Assembly: GCA_020635015.1 (NCBI GenBank)
Contig: JACKAP010000007.1
Span: 202,372 to 266,371, forward strand
DNA from: Calditrichia bacterium
Lineage (GTDB): Bacteria > Calditrichota > Calditrichia > RBG-13-44-9 > J075
Direction: 5' to 3'
Length of the DNA stretch: 64,000 bases
The notes beneath the pieces are model-generated. The model worked only from the letters and a program-made list of their open reading frames with translations, had not been told where the DNA came from and did not search any database. The translations under genes and the position numbers were made by a program. This document shows, in pieces, positions 25,801 through 32,582 of this stretch. Each line of letters starts with the position of its first letter. Within the stretch, counting starts at the first letter, position 1.

Positions 25801-26075
25801 CTACCACCGTAGAAGGCGAGCAGGCCGTGATCGGGATTCGCGACAGCGGGCGGGGTATTCCGGCAGAGGTGCAGCACCGGATCTTCGATCCCTTCTTTAC
25901 CACCAAGCCGGTGGGCAAAGGTACCGGGCTGGGATTGAGTATCAGCTACAACATCATCCAGAAGCACGGCGGGCAGATCACTTTTAACAGCAAAGCGGGG
26001 GAAGGGACTGAATTTTTGATCCGGCTGCCGCTGACAACTAATTTTGCCACAGAGGCACAGAGATCACAGAGGTAA
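22830..26075 (+). CDS. FG-GAP/ASPIC-propeller sensor histidine kinase
   Basis: A 1081-residue kinase with a rare sensor. In order: signal peptide (1-23), seven FG-GAP/VCBS calcium-loop repeats (DLNRDGFADIY, DYNNDGWQDIL, DVNRDGELDLF and so on, about 40-415), an ASPIC/UnbV-like domain (GVTSNRDAIGSKI, about 420-505), membrane segments (about 527-550 and 560-604), a GAF domain (about 630-765), a coiled coil (about 770-823), HisKA with His829 in GIAHELNNPISF, and HATPase (DSGRGIP, GTGLGLSI). The start is a GTG at 22830 with GGAGAG nine bases upstream; a TTG at 22794 is less likely. The next gene is a sigma-54 regulator and the probable partner. FG-GAP/ASPIC propellers usually occur in secreted proteins; here one appears to be the extracytoplasmic ligand sensor. 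Confidence 0.85.
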   Translation: MKRIRYIIVGLGVLLWIATAFGQDSTAVDSSAAGWAERMFRQDLQPQLLPEFADGYGVVFRDLNRDGFADIYIVCFRNLNRLFINQGKPDFFLDYTIQSGLGGNLMSYGENNLELGASAVDYNNDGWQDILIVGWGLTTYLYPQQANLSFRENFPLAEIYYPIDGNAGIWADVNRDGELDLFVTDEHYHNRLFMNNGAGHFRERSKKFGLNQPAISQGAAFADVDQDGYPDLYVCNWFAPDRFYRNIEGKQYQQMALPLPHLQDSLKSNGASFGDIDNDGDLDLLVTDRDGQTRLYENNFSPERPEAWSFRDITDTAGIANDLPAYGGIIADLNNDGWQDIFFTNIGPNQLYLNRGDRRFQLIYQETFSPTFPRRGYSTGAAVADYDNDGDLDLFVANKDTLSVLYHNPLQAGSFLRLVLEGVTSNRDAIGSKIWLYQETAPGDFSRLYGFREISGGTGYLSISEAAAHFGVETGKRYQARIRFPSGTEIRTAPLAPGGIYPVAESGGMQKSVTRAFQYAARVGRSEDFWLNTLLLLTWLLLLIGFMRFSIRRYLWQNNQTTLFLISTMVLGYLIFLLLSGQPTWIVLLAQIGTLLTLMAVLAGFMEKLHRIETQRYGYRQLLQNFSQQLIFIKNNSELYERLVSTIQQSMKVTFCSALEVESQVARFKTVAGIWRHPALQLPLSPALQGQLITAPALRVAALREDLPALHDVEARLIIPLARKEKLLALLLLGAREDGGELRPEDLGILQILAGQAAIAIENNIYIEETRTLTQRLTEAEIREQYVTELETQHQKLEQLYRELQETQTQLIQSEKLAGLGQLVAGIAHELNNPISFVYANMRELQQYNAAISELLDLLDQHNGAAQFQDRLREKLRELDQKYDLHFIQKDIDNLINESLEGSERVKTVVQNLRNFSRLDEAAFKAVDLHEGLESTLLLLNNELKNRITVHRNYGKLPAVPCNPGHLNQVFMNLLLNAIQAIDGKGDIWITTTVEGEQAVIGIRDSGRGIPAEVQHRIFDPFFTTKPVGKGTGLGLSISYNIIQKHGGQITFNSKAGEGTEFLIRLPLTTNFATEAQRSQR

Positions 26076-26119
26076 GGTGGGAAATGTGTTTTCTTGTGGA
26101 TGGGTTGATGGGAACTCCT

Positions 26120-26239
26120 GGTGCCACGCTCTGCGTGGCGCCGAAACGACCGACGCTCTGCGTCGGATATCGCACGGATATGATTTCAATGAAACGACGC
26201 GGAGCGTCGGAACTTGGGCGCCACGCGGAGCGTGGCACC
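26120..26239. repeat. BIME-like double palindrome element, copy 1
   Basis: Outer units 26120-26142 (GGTGCCACGCTCTGCGTGGC) and 26217-26239 (its near-complement) enclose inner units 26150-26167 (CCGACGCTCTGCGTCGGA) and 26195-26210 (complement). Each unit is itself a palindrome. The element fills the gap between kinase and regulator, after a CACAGAG-type patch at 26043-26075. Confidence 0.85.
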
Positions 26240-26267
26240 AGACCACCAACAAACATGAATACCCAAT

Positions 26268-27728
26268 ATGGAATCCAACAAACGTCCCAAAATTCTCGCA
26301 GTTGACGACGAACAATCCAGCTTAAATGCCATCTACCGCACCCTGCGCCGGGAATTCGAGGTCTTTCTCTCACTGAACGGCCATTCCGCACTGGAGATCC
26401 TGAAGAACGAGGAGATCGACGTGATTCTGGCCGACCAGCGCATGCCGGAGATGAGTGGGGTGGCCTTTTTCCAGCGCGCCATCGCTCTGCAGCCGGCAGC
26501 GATGCGGATTCTCATCACCGGCTATACTGATGTGGATACGATCATCCAGGCAGTTAACGAAGGGCAGATATTTCATTATATCAGCAAGCCCTGGGAGCCG
26601 GAGGATCTGCGCATCACGGTACGCCGGGCCGGCGAACAGTACCGCCTGATCAAGGAGAACAAGCGCCTGCTGCGGGAATTGGCCGAAGCCAACCAGCGCC
26701 TGCAAAAGGAAAATGTGATCCTGCATCAGGAGATGGAGCGGCAGTACACCTTTGACAATATCATCGGCAACAGTAAAGCGATGCACGATGTGTTCCGCCT
26801 GATGAAGAAGGTGATCCCCACCTCCACCTCGGTGCTGCTGCTGGGGGAAACCGGCACCGGCAAGGAGTTGATCGCCCGGGCGATCCACTTCAACGGCCCA
26901 CGCCGGGAGAAAATGTTTGTGGCCCAAAACTGCGGGGCGCTGCCGGACACGCTGCTGGAGAGCGAGCTGTTCGGCCACGTGCGCGGGGCATTCACCGGGG
27001 CGGCAGCCGACAAGAAAGGGCTCTTCGAGATCGCCGACGGCGGCACGGTATTTTTGGACGAGATCTCCGATACCTCCCCGGCCATGCAGCAGCGCCTCCT
27101 GCGGGTGCTGCAAGAGGGGGAAATCCATCCCCTCGGTTCGGAAAGAACCATACAGGTGGACGTGCGGATCATCTCCGCCGCCAACCGCAGCCTGGAGGAT
27201 GCGATTCGCGAGGGTAACTTCCGGGAGGATCTCTATTATCGACTCAATGTTTTTCCGATCCGCATTCCGCCCCTGCGCGAGCGGCGGGAGGATATCCCCC
27301 TGCTGACGGAATTTTTCCTGGAGAAATTCGCCCGCAAGATGGGAAAAAGCGGACTGATTCTTTCCCGGGAGAGCCTCTCGCAGATGATGGCAGCCGATTT
27401 CCCCGGCAATGTGCGTCAGTTGGAAAACCTGGTGGAGCGGGCGGTCACCCTGGCTGATGATAGGGCGGAGATTACCCCGGACCTGCTGGAAACCGACCCA
27501 ACCCGCCGCCGGGAGGGCGGGACGGCAGCGGCCGGACCGGACCTAACCGGCGCGAATAGTTTGAAAGAGATTGTCGAGGCCATGGAAAGATACTATATTG
27601 ATGAAGCCTTGCAGCATTTTCAGGGCAACATCACCAAAACGGCGGAAAAATTAGGGTTGAGCCGCCTCGGTCTGCACAAAAAAATGCAACGCTACGAGAT
27701 CGATTCGACAAAATACAAACGGCGTTAA
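26268..27728 (+). CDS. Sigma-54-dependent response regulator
   Basis: A 486-residue regulator with a receiver domain (8-120, Asp56 in LADQRMPEMSG, a form often seen in RpfG-like receivers), a short coiled linker (about 125-155), an AAA+ domain with Walker A GETGTGKE, the sigma-54 contact loop GAFTGA (240-245) and VFLDEIS, and a C-terminal Fis-type helix-turn-helix (about 450-475, NITKTAEKLGLSRLGL). It follows the propeller kinase with a 192-base repeat-filled gap and is its likely partner. The immediate downstream surface genes (SR-rich lipoprotein, FadL-type barrel) are candidate targets, by position only. Confidence 0.9.
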   Translation: MESNKRPKILAVDDEQSSLNAIYRTLRREFEVFLSLNGHSALEILKNEEIDVILADQRMPEMSGVAFFQRAIALQPAAMRILITGYTDVDTIIQAVNEGQIFHYISKPWEPEDLRITVRRAGEQYRLIKENKRLLRELAEANQRLQKENVILHQEMERQYTFDNIIGNSKAMHDVFRLMKKVIPTSTSVLLLGETGTGKELIARAIHFNGPRREKMFVAQNCGALPDTLLESELFGHVRGAFTGAAADKKGLFEIADGGTVFLDEISDTSPAMQQRLLRVLQEGEIHPLGSERTIQVDVRIISAANRSLEDAIREGNFREDLYYRLNVFPIRIPPLRERREDIPLLTEFFLEKFARKMGKSGLILSRESLSQMMAADFPGNVRQLENLVERAVTLADDRAEITPDLLETDPTRRREGGTAAAGPDLTGANSLKEIVEAMERYYIDEALQHFQGNITKTAEKLGLSRLGLHKKMQRYEIDSTKYKRR

Positions 27729-27737
27729 CAGCAAATC

Positions 27738-27752
27738 GTTAACCTGGTTAAC
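27738..27752. terminator. Small GTTAACC palindrome after the regulator gene
   Basis: GTTAACC/GGTTAAC arms with a one-base loop lie 10 bases after the stop codon. This could be a weak terminator or an operator for the next gene. The T-rich stretch at 27801-27810 is too far away to be part of it. Confidence 0.35.
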
Positions 27753-27910
27753 AGTTTGTCTCTGGAGGGGCGGTGGGATGTTGACTGCTTTAGGTCTTAA
27801 GTTTTTTTAAAACATAGCCTTGAATCGATATGCTCGATTGGCTTTGAACTTTTGGTTTCATTTTTGCTTATAACATAAGTGACCATACATTGAAGGGAAG
27901 GTGGCGAATT

Positions 27911-29197
27911 ATGAAGCACTTTAAAAATATCATTCATCTCTTAACCGGATTGCTGATGGCCTTTTTCCTGCAATCCTGTTATACCCAATTCAGCCCGCCC
28001 CGCAGTTACAGCGATGCGCCGCGCGAAACGCAGTACCAGGAAGAAGATCGCGGGTACAGCGATACCAGCGATACCGATTCGACCGAATATTACGGCGATT
28101 ATGATGACGAATATTACCAGGGCGATATTGCTGATGCCGGGGTCAACGATTCCTATTTTTATGATGACGCCCCGCCCAGCGAGCTGAGCCTTTACGACCG
28201 CGATCTGCGCGATCCCTATGAGGTCTTTTATTCTCCGGACGTGCATATCACGATTCGGGATTACAGTTGGTATGATCCGTTTGATTATTATTACGGATAT
28301 AATCCTTACCGCTACGGGTACTATACCTCTTATTACAACGCTTACGGCTATTATAACCCCTGGTATGTGGTGACCTGCCCGCCGCTCTACTGGGGCTATT
28401 ATGATCCCTATTGGTATCCTTACGGGTATGGATTCCGGCATCATCCGTACTATGGCGGATACGGCCATCATTACGGAGGCTATGGGTATGATCATGGCCG
28501 GCGGAGCAATTTCGACTATAAGCGGCGCGATTGGAACCGCCGTGACAGCGGTTCCCTGACGGCGCGTCCCTCCAACCGCGGTACCAGTGTGGGATCTTCC
28601 GGCGGTGGCGGAGAGCGCGGCAGCAACCCTTATCCGGTGGTGCAATCCGGCGGCCGGCGGGGCAGCAGCGGCTCATCCGCGGTTGGCAATCCAAAGAGTG
28701 CCCGGGAAGAGGGCAACACCTCGGTTCGCCCCACCCGGCAGCGCAGCAACACGGAAGGAACGGTGAAGAAAAGCCCGCGGCGCAGCGTGCGTACTCAGGA
28801 CGGCAGCACTTACCGGAGCAGAACCCGTGATAATTCATCGTCCCGCTCCGGCAACAGCAGTGTGCGCTCTTCCTCGCCGAGCCGGCAGCGTGATTCCGGC
28901 AGCAAGGCGCGTTCTTCCTCTCCGAGCAGAAAACGTGATTCCGGCAGCAAGGCGCGTTCTTCCTCTCCGAGCAGAAAACGTGATTCCGGCAGCAAGGCGC
29001 GTTCTTCTTCGCCGCGCAAACGGGATAATTCCAGCAGTGTGCGCTCCTCCAGCAGCCGCTCTTCCAGCAGCAGTTCCAGTTCCAGCAGCAGTGTGCGCTC
29101 CTCCAGCAGCCGTTCTTCCAGCAGCAGTTCCGGCAGCCGCTCCTCTTCGAGCAGCAGCCGCTCTTCATCTTCCAACTCGCGGGGCAAGAAGCGCTAA
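27911..29197 (+). CDS. Tyr-rich lipoprotein with serine/arginine-rich repeat tail
   Basis: A 428-residue lipoprotein (lipobox LQSC, Cys23). The first part is acidic (Asp/Glu/Tyr-rich, about 30-110). The middle is extraordinarily Tyr/Gly-rich (YYYGYNPYRYGYYTSYYNAY, about 125-205). The C-terminal 200 residues are Ser/Arg-rich, with three to four tandem 15-residue repeats of the form RSSSPSRKRDSGSKA, then Ser-Arg runs. Such low-complexity polar regions are probably disordered, and the basic tail could bind acidic surface polymers or nucleic acids. Similar Tyr-rich lipoproteins occur in Bacteroidota, but this tail is unusual. The ATG at 27911 follows GGAAGG. It lies between a sigma-54 regulator and a barrel gene. 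Confidence 0.75.
   Translation: MKHFKNIIHLLTGLLMAFFLQSCYTQFSPPRSYSDAPRETQYQEEDRGYSDTSDTDSTEYYGDYDDEYYQGDIADAGVNDSYFYDDAPPSELSLYDRDLRDPYEVFYSPDVHITIRDYSWYDPFDYYYGYNPYRYGYYTSYYNAYGYYNPWYVVTCPPLYWGYYDPYWYPYGYGFRHHPYYGGYGHHYGGYGYDHGRRSNFDYKRRDWNRRDSGSLTARPSNRGTSVGSSGGGGERGSNPYPVVQSGGRRGSSGSSAVGNPKSAREEGNTSVRPTRQRSNTEGTVKKSPRRSVRTQDGSTYRSRTRDNSSSRSGNSSVRSSSPSRQRDSGSKARSSSPSRKRDSGSKARSSSPSRKRDSGSKARSSSPRKRDNSSSVRSSSSRSSSSSSSSSSSVRSSSSRSSSSSSGSRSSSSSSRSSSSNSRGKKR
28868..29020 (+). repeat. 45-bp coding tandem repeat (SR tail)
   Basis: Three to four copies of a 45-bp unit encode RSSSPSRKRDSGSKA. The second and third copies are almost identical at the DNA level, which indicates recent expansion, and a degenerate fourth copy follows. 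After it come homogeneous AGCAGC/TCTTCC serine codon runs to 29180. Confidence 0.85.
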
Positions 29198-29241
29198 ACC
29201 ACTGTGATATACGGTTTCACTTACGAAGGAGAAAACGAAAC

Positions 29242-30606
29242 ATGCAGAGAGCAAACTTATGGCGGTGGTGGTGGATTGTATTGATTGGTATTGCCTACGG
29301 CCAGAGTGCGCCGGATGCCATCCGCATTGTGCAGGATGAGTTGGGCTTCGGCGCCCGGGCCCTGGCGATGGGCGGGGCTTACAGCGGCGCGGCAGACGAC
29401 TACAGCGCGATCTACTGGAATCCCGCCGGCCTGGCGGCGATCCGCAAATCCAGCGTGGTGGCGGAACTCTCCCATTACAACTTCGCCAATCAGGCCACCT
29501 TCCGCGGCAATCTCACCGACGAGAGCCAGAACTATACCCGGGTTAGCTCGATCGGCTTTGCTTATCCTTTCCAGACCTACCGGGGCAGCTTTGTGATGGC
29601 CTTCGGCTATAACCGCATCAAGGACTTCGATCAGAACCTGCTCTTCTCCGGCACCAATAGCCAGAGCAACGGATTGAGTTTCGATTTCGACGGAACGATT
29701 TATGACTTTGATCAGAATGTGTACCAGCTGGAGCAGGTCAGCGATGAGGGTGGGCTCAACCAATGGAGCCTGGCGGCGGGAGTTTCGCTCTCTCCCAATT
29801 TTACCGCCGGCGCCACCGCCATGATCTGGAGCGGGCAGAGCGATTACCAGTTTAGCTTCCGCCAGGAAGACCGCCAGAACCTCTACAACGTGCTGCCGGG
29901 CGATTTCGACAGTTATACCCTGAGCCGCAACCTGTTGACCGACTATTCCGCCATCGGATTGAAATTAGGGGGGATGTTCAACCTGCCCAGTGGGCTGAAG
30001 CTGGGGGTGGCGGTGGGGCTGCCGGTGAATTTCCACATCGATGAGACCTTCACCGAGAGCGACGTGCTGATCTTCGATGATGGCTTCGAAGACCGGATCG
30101 ACGGCGATCCGGCCGTCTTCGAATACGAGGTCACCACCCCGATGCACTTCGATGCCGGGGCCTCGATCAACACCGATCTGCTGACCCTCGCCGGAGGCAT
30201 CCGCTACCGCGACTGGTCGCAGACCGAGTTTAACATCAATAATGATTTTCTCGACGATCCCGATTATGTCGGATTGCTGCAGGAGAACAGCTTCATCCGC
30301 CAGGATTATGAAGCCACCCTCCAATATAACCTCGGCGGGGAACTTTACCTCGATGGTCTGGATGCAATGGTGCGCCTGGGATATGCGGTGTTCCCCTCGC
30401 CACTGAAGGATGCTCCGGCAGAGATGGACAAAAAATACCTCACCGGCGGGATTGGCTTCCGGATCGACCGCTACGTTTCCCTGGATCTCACCTTCCTGCG
30501 CGGCAGTTGGGAGCAGGAGAGCGAGGATGAATTTACCCCCGGCGGCACCCTGGAAGAAATCACCACCACCAAGCTGCTGGTCGGCTTAACCTATTCCTTC
30601 AAATAA
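29242..30606 (+). CDS. FadL/OmpP1-type outer-membrane barrel protein
   Basis: A 454-residue barrel with a signal peptide (about 1-21, ending AYGQ) and the family's N-terminal hatch signature GFGARALAMGGAYSGAADD followed by YWNPAGLA (about 35-65). These motifs identify the OmpP1/FadL/PorV superfamily. FadL members carry hydrophobic compounds across the outer membrane. FCB relatives such as PorV shuttle type IX substrates; the length and C-end (LLVGLTYSFK) fit a transporter-type member better. The ATG at 29242 follows GAAGGAG. It is on the same strand as the SR-rich lipoprotein, 44 bases downstream of it, and probably co-transcribed. Confidence 0.85.
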   Translation: MQRANLWRWWWIVLIGIAYGQSAPDAIRIVQDELGFGARALAMGGAYSGAADDYSAIYWNPAGLAAIRKSSVVAELSHYNFANQATFRGNLTDESQNYTRVSSIGFAYPFQTYRGSFVMAFGYNRIKDFDQNLLFSGTNSQSNGLSFDFDGTIYDFDQNVYQLEQVSDEGGLNQWSLAAGVSLSPNFTAGATAMIWSGQSDYQFSFRQEDRQNLYNVLPGDFDSYTLSRNLLTDYSAIGLKLGGMFNLPSGLKLGVAVGLPVNFHIDETFTESDVLIFDDGFEDRIDGDPAVFEYEVTTPMHFDAGASINTDLLTLAGGIRYRDWSQTEFNINNDFLDDPDYVGLLQENSFIRQDYEATLQYNLGGELYLDGLDAMVRLGYAVFPSPLKDAPAEMDKKYLTGGIGFRIDRYVSLDLTFLRGSWEQESEDEFTPGGTLEEITTTKLLVGLTYSFK

Positions 30607-30637
30607 TACCACCACCTCCCTGGTCAGGAGGATGTCA

Positions 30638-30671
30638 GGCATCTCACCGTCTACCCGGACGGTGAGATGCC
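30638..30671 (+). terminator. Perfect 14-bp hairpin after the FadL-type gene
   Basis: GGCATCTCACCGTC (30638-30651) and GACGGTGAGATGCC (30658-30671) pair around a 6-base loop 32 bases after the stop codon. There is no T-tract. Confidence 0.6.
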
Positions 30672-30721
30672 GGGCTAAAACGTCATCCACAAACACATTC
30701 ATCTGCAGATTCAGTTTCTTG

Positions 30722-30800
30722 CATCAACAGATTTCTCACTACGTTCGAAATGACGTGGACGGTGTCATTCCGAAGGCAGCAGCCGAGGAATCTATGGCTC
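30722..30800. repeat. AGATTTCTCACTACG...GAGGAATCT inverted repeat
   Basis: Imperfect arms CAGATTTCTCACTACG through GAAATGACG (30728-30753) and GTCATTCCGAAGG through GAGGAATCT (30765-30793). The style, a TTCGAAATGAC core flanked by AGATTTCTC, is that of short repeats found scattered in many environmental genomes. It occurs once in this window. Confidence 0.6.
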
Positions 30801-30851
30801 CGCAATGCTTTCTTGGTAAAGAAACCATCATTATTAACACAGGAAACCGCC

Positions 30852-31001
30852 ATGAACAACCGCACCCGCATACATCTCTACGTCTTCTTCGCATTGCTGT
30901 GCATGATCACCGCTCTGGTGGGAATGATAAAAACTGGGATGGTTTTGCCGTTATTTTATGTGTTCCACTCGGATAACGACTTGACGGAGCCGGGTCAATG
31001 A
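30852..31001 (+). CDS. Small membrane protein (49 residues)
   Basis: A short frame with ATG at 30852 behind an AGGAAA site encodes basic residues, one hydrophobic helix (HLYVFFALLCMITALVGMI, about 8-26), a second shorter hydrophobic stretch and an acidic end. It is plausible as a single-pass inner-membrane protein. It lies 37 bases before the cupin gene on the same strand. No family is recognised. Confidence 0.45.
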   Translation: MNNRTRIHLYVFFALLCMITALVGMIKTGMVLPLFYVFHSDNDLTEPGQ

Positions 31002-31038
31002 ACTAATTTATCGAAAACCGGCATTAAGAGGCTTTGGT

Positions 31039-31398
31039 ATGGAAAAAGTTAATCTCCAGGAAAAATTTGCCTTGTTTCACGATCACTGGCTTCCCCGGAT
31101 TCTGGGGGAGGTGAACGACTGCCAGGTGAAGGCAGCCAAATTGCTGGGGACATTCGAGTGGCATCATCACGAGCAGGAAGACGAGATGTTCCTGGTGATC
31201 AAAGGGCAACTGACCATCAAGTTACGCGACCGCGACATCGTGCTCAATCCCGGGGAGTTCCTGATCATTCCTCGCGGTGTTGAACACCTCCCCGTGGCGG
31301 ATGAGGAAGTGCATCTGCTGCTCTTCGAACCGAAAACCACCCTCAACACCGGTACCCTTGAAAGCGACCGTACGGTTAGAAGCTTACCGAGAATTTGA
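31039..31398 (+). CDS. Cupin-domain protein
   Basis: A 119-residue single-domain cupin. Motif 1 appears as WHHHEQEDEMFLVIKG (about 41-56), supplying the His/Glu metal ligands, and motif 2 as PGEFLIIPRGVEHLPV (about 73-88), with the second-motif His. Such proteins bind a divalent metal and act as small enzymes or ligand sensors; the substrate is unknown. No strong ribosome site precedes the ATG. It stands between a small membrane protein and a repeat element (31423-31582). Confidence 0.85.
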   Translation: MEKVNLQEKFALFHDHWLPRILGEVNDCQVKAAKLLGTFEWHHHEQEDEMFLVIKGQLTIKLRDRDIVLNPGEFLIIPRGVEHLPVADEEVHLLLFEPKTTLNTGTLESDRTVRSLPRI

Positions 31399-31422
31399 GC
31401 ATATGATGATAACTGATTTTTT

Positions 31423-31582
31423 TATCCACGGATTACACGGATTAACACTGAAAAAAACGTACAGGCAAAGAAGGATATATGAGCGCGGGGAAAAATTGTA
31501 CCATGACCTATCAACATGTATGTCATAAACCGGCTATTCTGGTTTCCGAAATCAATCCGTGTGAATCCGTGTAATCCGTGGA
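31423..31582. repeat. CCACGGATTACACGGATT arm pair
   Basis: Left arm 31423-31450 and right arm 31553-31582 (AATCCGTGTAATCCGTGGA) are complementary over about 26 bases around a 100-base loop. The left arm is preceded by TTTTTT and the right arm followed by AAAAAA, so the stem could act as a terminator in either direction. It begins 25 bases after the cupin stop. Confidence 0.85.
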
Positions 31583-31607
31583 CTAAAAAATTTGAAAGAA
31601 TCGCATA

Positions 31608-32303
31608 GTGGAAAAATCTGCTATCAAAAATTTGATCCAGATTGCCGGGATTATCGACCGGGCGGAGGCGCAGATGTTGGTCAATGCCGGGGTCGATTGG
31701 CTGGGTTTTCCGCTGCGCCTGCCGGTGCACCGGGAAGATATCAGCGAAGGAGAAGCGGCGGCGATCATCCATAAACTGCCCCCGCCCCATGCCGGGGTGC
31801 TGATCACCTACCTGGACCGCGCCCTGGAGGTGCTGGCGCTTTGCCGTGCCCTGGGAACGAATATTGTGCAGTTGCATGGGGCCATCTCGCCTGCAGAAAC
31901 CCGCAAACTGCATGAGCTCGATCCGGATTTGCTGATGATCAAGAGCCTGATCGTGCGTGGAGATAATTTCACCGCCTTGCGGGAGCGGGTGGAGCGCTTC
32001 AGCCCTTATGTCGATGCCTTCATCACCGACACCCACGACCCGGACAGCGGGGCGGACGGCGCCACCGGCAAGACCCACGATTGGTCGATCAGCCGCCGCC
32101 TGGCGGAACTCTCGCCCCGCCCGCTGATCCTGGCCGGGGGGCTGCGCCCGGAGAATGTGCGCGATGCGATTATGACGGTGCGTCCTGCCGGGGTGGATGC
32201 CCATACCGGGGTGGAAGGCCCCGGCGGACGAAAAAGCCCGGAAAAGATCGCCCGTTTCGTTGCGGAAGCGCGGGAAGCGTTTGCGGCGCTGGAGGCGGAA
32301 TGA
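31608..32303 (+). CDS. TrpF-like (beta/alpha)8 protein lacking the catalytic Cys
   Basis: A 231-residue protein of the phosphoribosylanthranilate isomerase fold. The phosphate-binding ATGKTHDW, the barrel strand ILAGGLRPENV and the C-terminal strand with GVDAHTGVEGPGG all match TrpF. The catalytic acid position is kept (FITDTHD), but the first strand, normally K-I-C-G in TrpF, reads IQIAGI: the general-base Cys is Ala. No other trp gene is nearby. It may therefore be a paralogue with a different reaction, or a binding protein, rather than the tryptophan enzyme. The start is a GTG at 31608, right after a repeat arm, with only a weak GAAAG site. Confidence 0.75.
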   Translation: MEKSAIKNLIQIAGIIDRAEAQMLVNAGVDWLGFPLRLPVHREDISEGEAAAIIHKLPPPHAGVLITYLDRALEVLALCRALGTNIVQLHGAISPAETRKLHELDPDLLMIKSLIVRGDNFTALRERVERFSPYVDAFITDTHDPDSGADGATGKTHDWSISRRLAELSPRPLILAGGLRPENVRDAIMTVRPAGVDAHTGVEGPGGRKSPEKIARFVAEAREAFAALEAE

Positions 32304-32324
32304 TGTTGGATATTGGATGTTGGA

Positions 32325-32582
32325 TGTTCTGGTGCCACGCTCTGCGTGGCATCGGGTATTTTGACGCTCTGCGTCGGGCTTGCACGGAACTTGTCGTGAT
32401 GTGAGGAGTGGCACTCCCCGGGTGGCGTTTGCCAGGGGCAAACTTACCCGAGGTTGGGATACACCGCCCTCTCAGGGCTAATACTTGAGAGAACGCTATG
32501 TTCGCGACCATCAATGCATCTAGTCTTCAACATCCAACATCAATTAACATTCACCATCTACCATTCACCATCTACCATTAAC
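32325..32582. repeat. Half BIME-like element plus ACCATCT heptads
   Basis: Palindromic units GGTGCCACGCTCTGCGTGGC (32331-32350) and TGACGCTCTGCGTCGGG (32362-32378) match one half of the element at 26120-26239; the second half is missing. A TTGGATGTTGGATGTT patch precedes it (32300-32330). ACCATCTACCATTC-type heptads run from about 32525 right up to the ATG at 32583. Confidence 0.75.

Noticed and set aside
28248..29168. Cys-rich minus-strand frame that looks like a metal-binding protein
   Set aside because: It is the reverse complement of Ser/Arg and Tyr codons in the SR-tail lipoprotein. The cysteines are an artefact of AGC and TAC codons.
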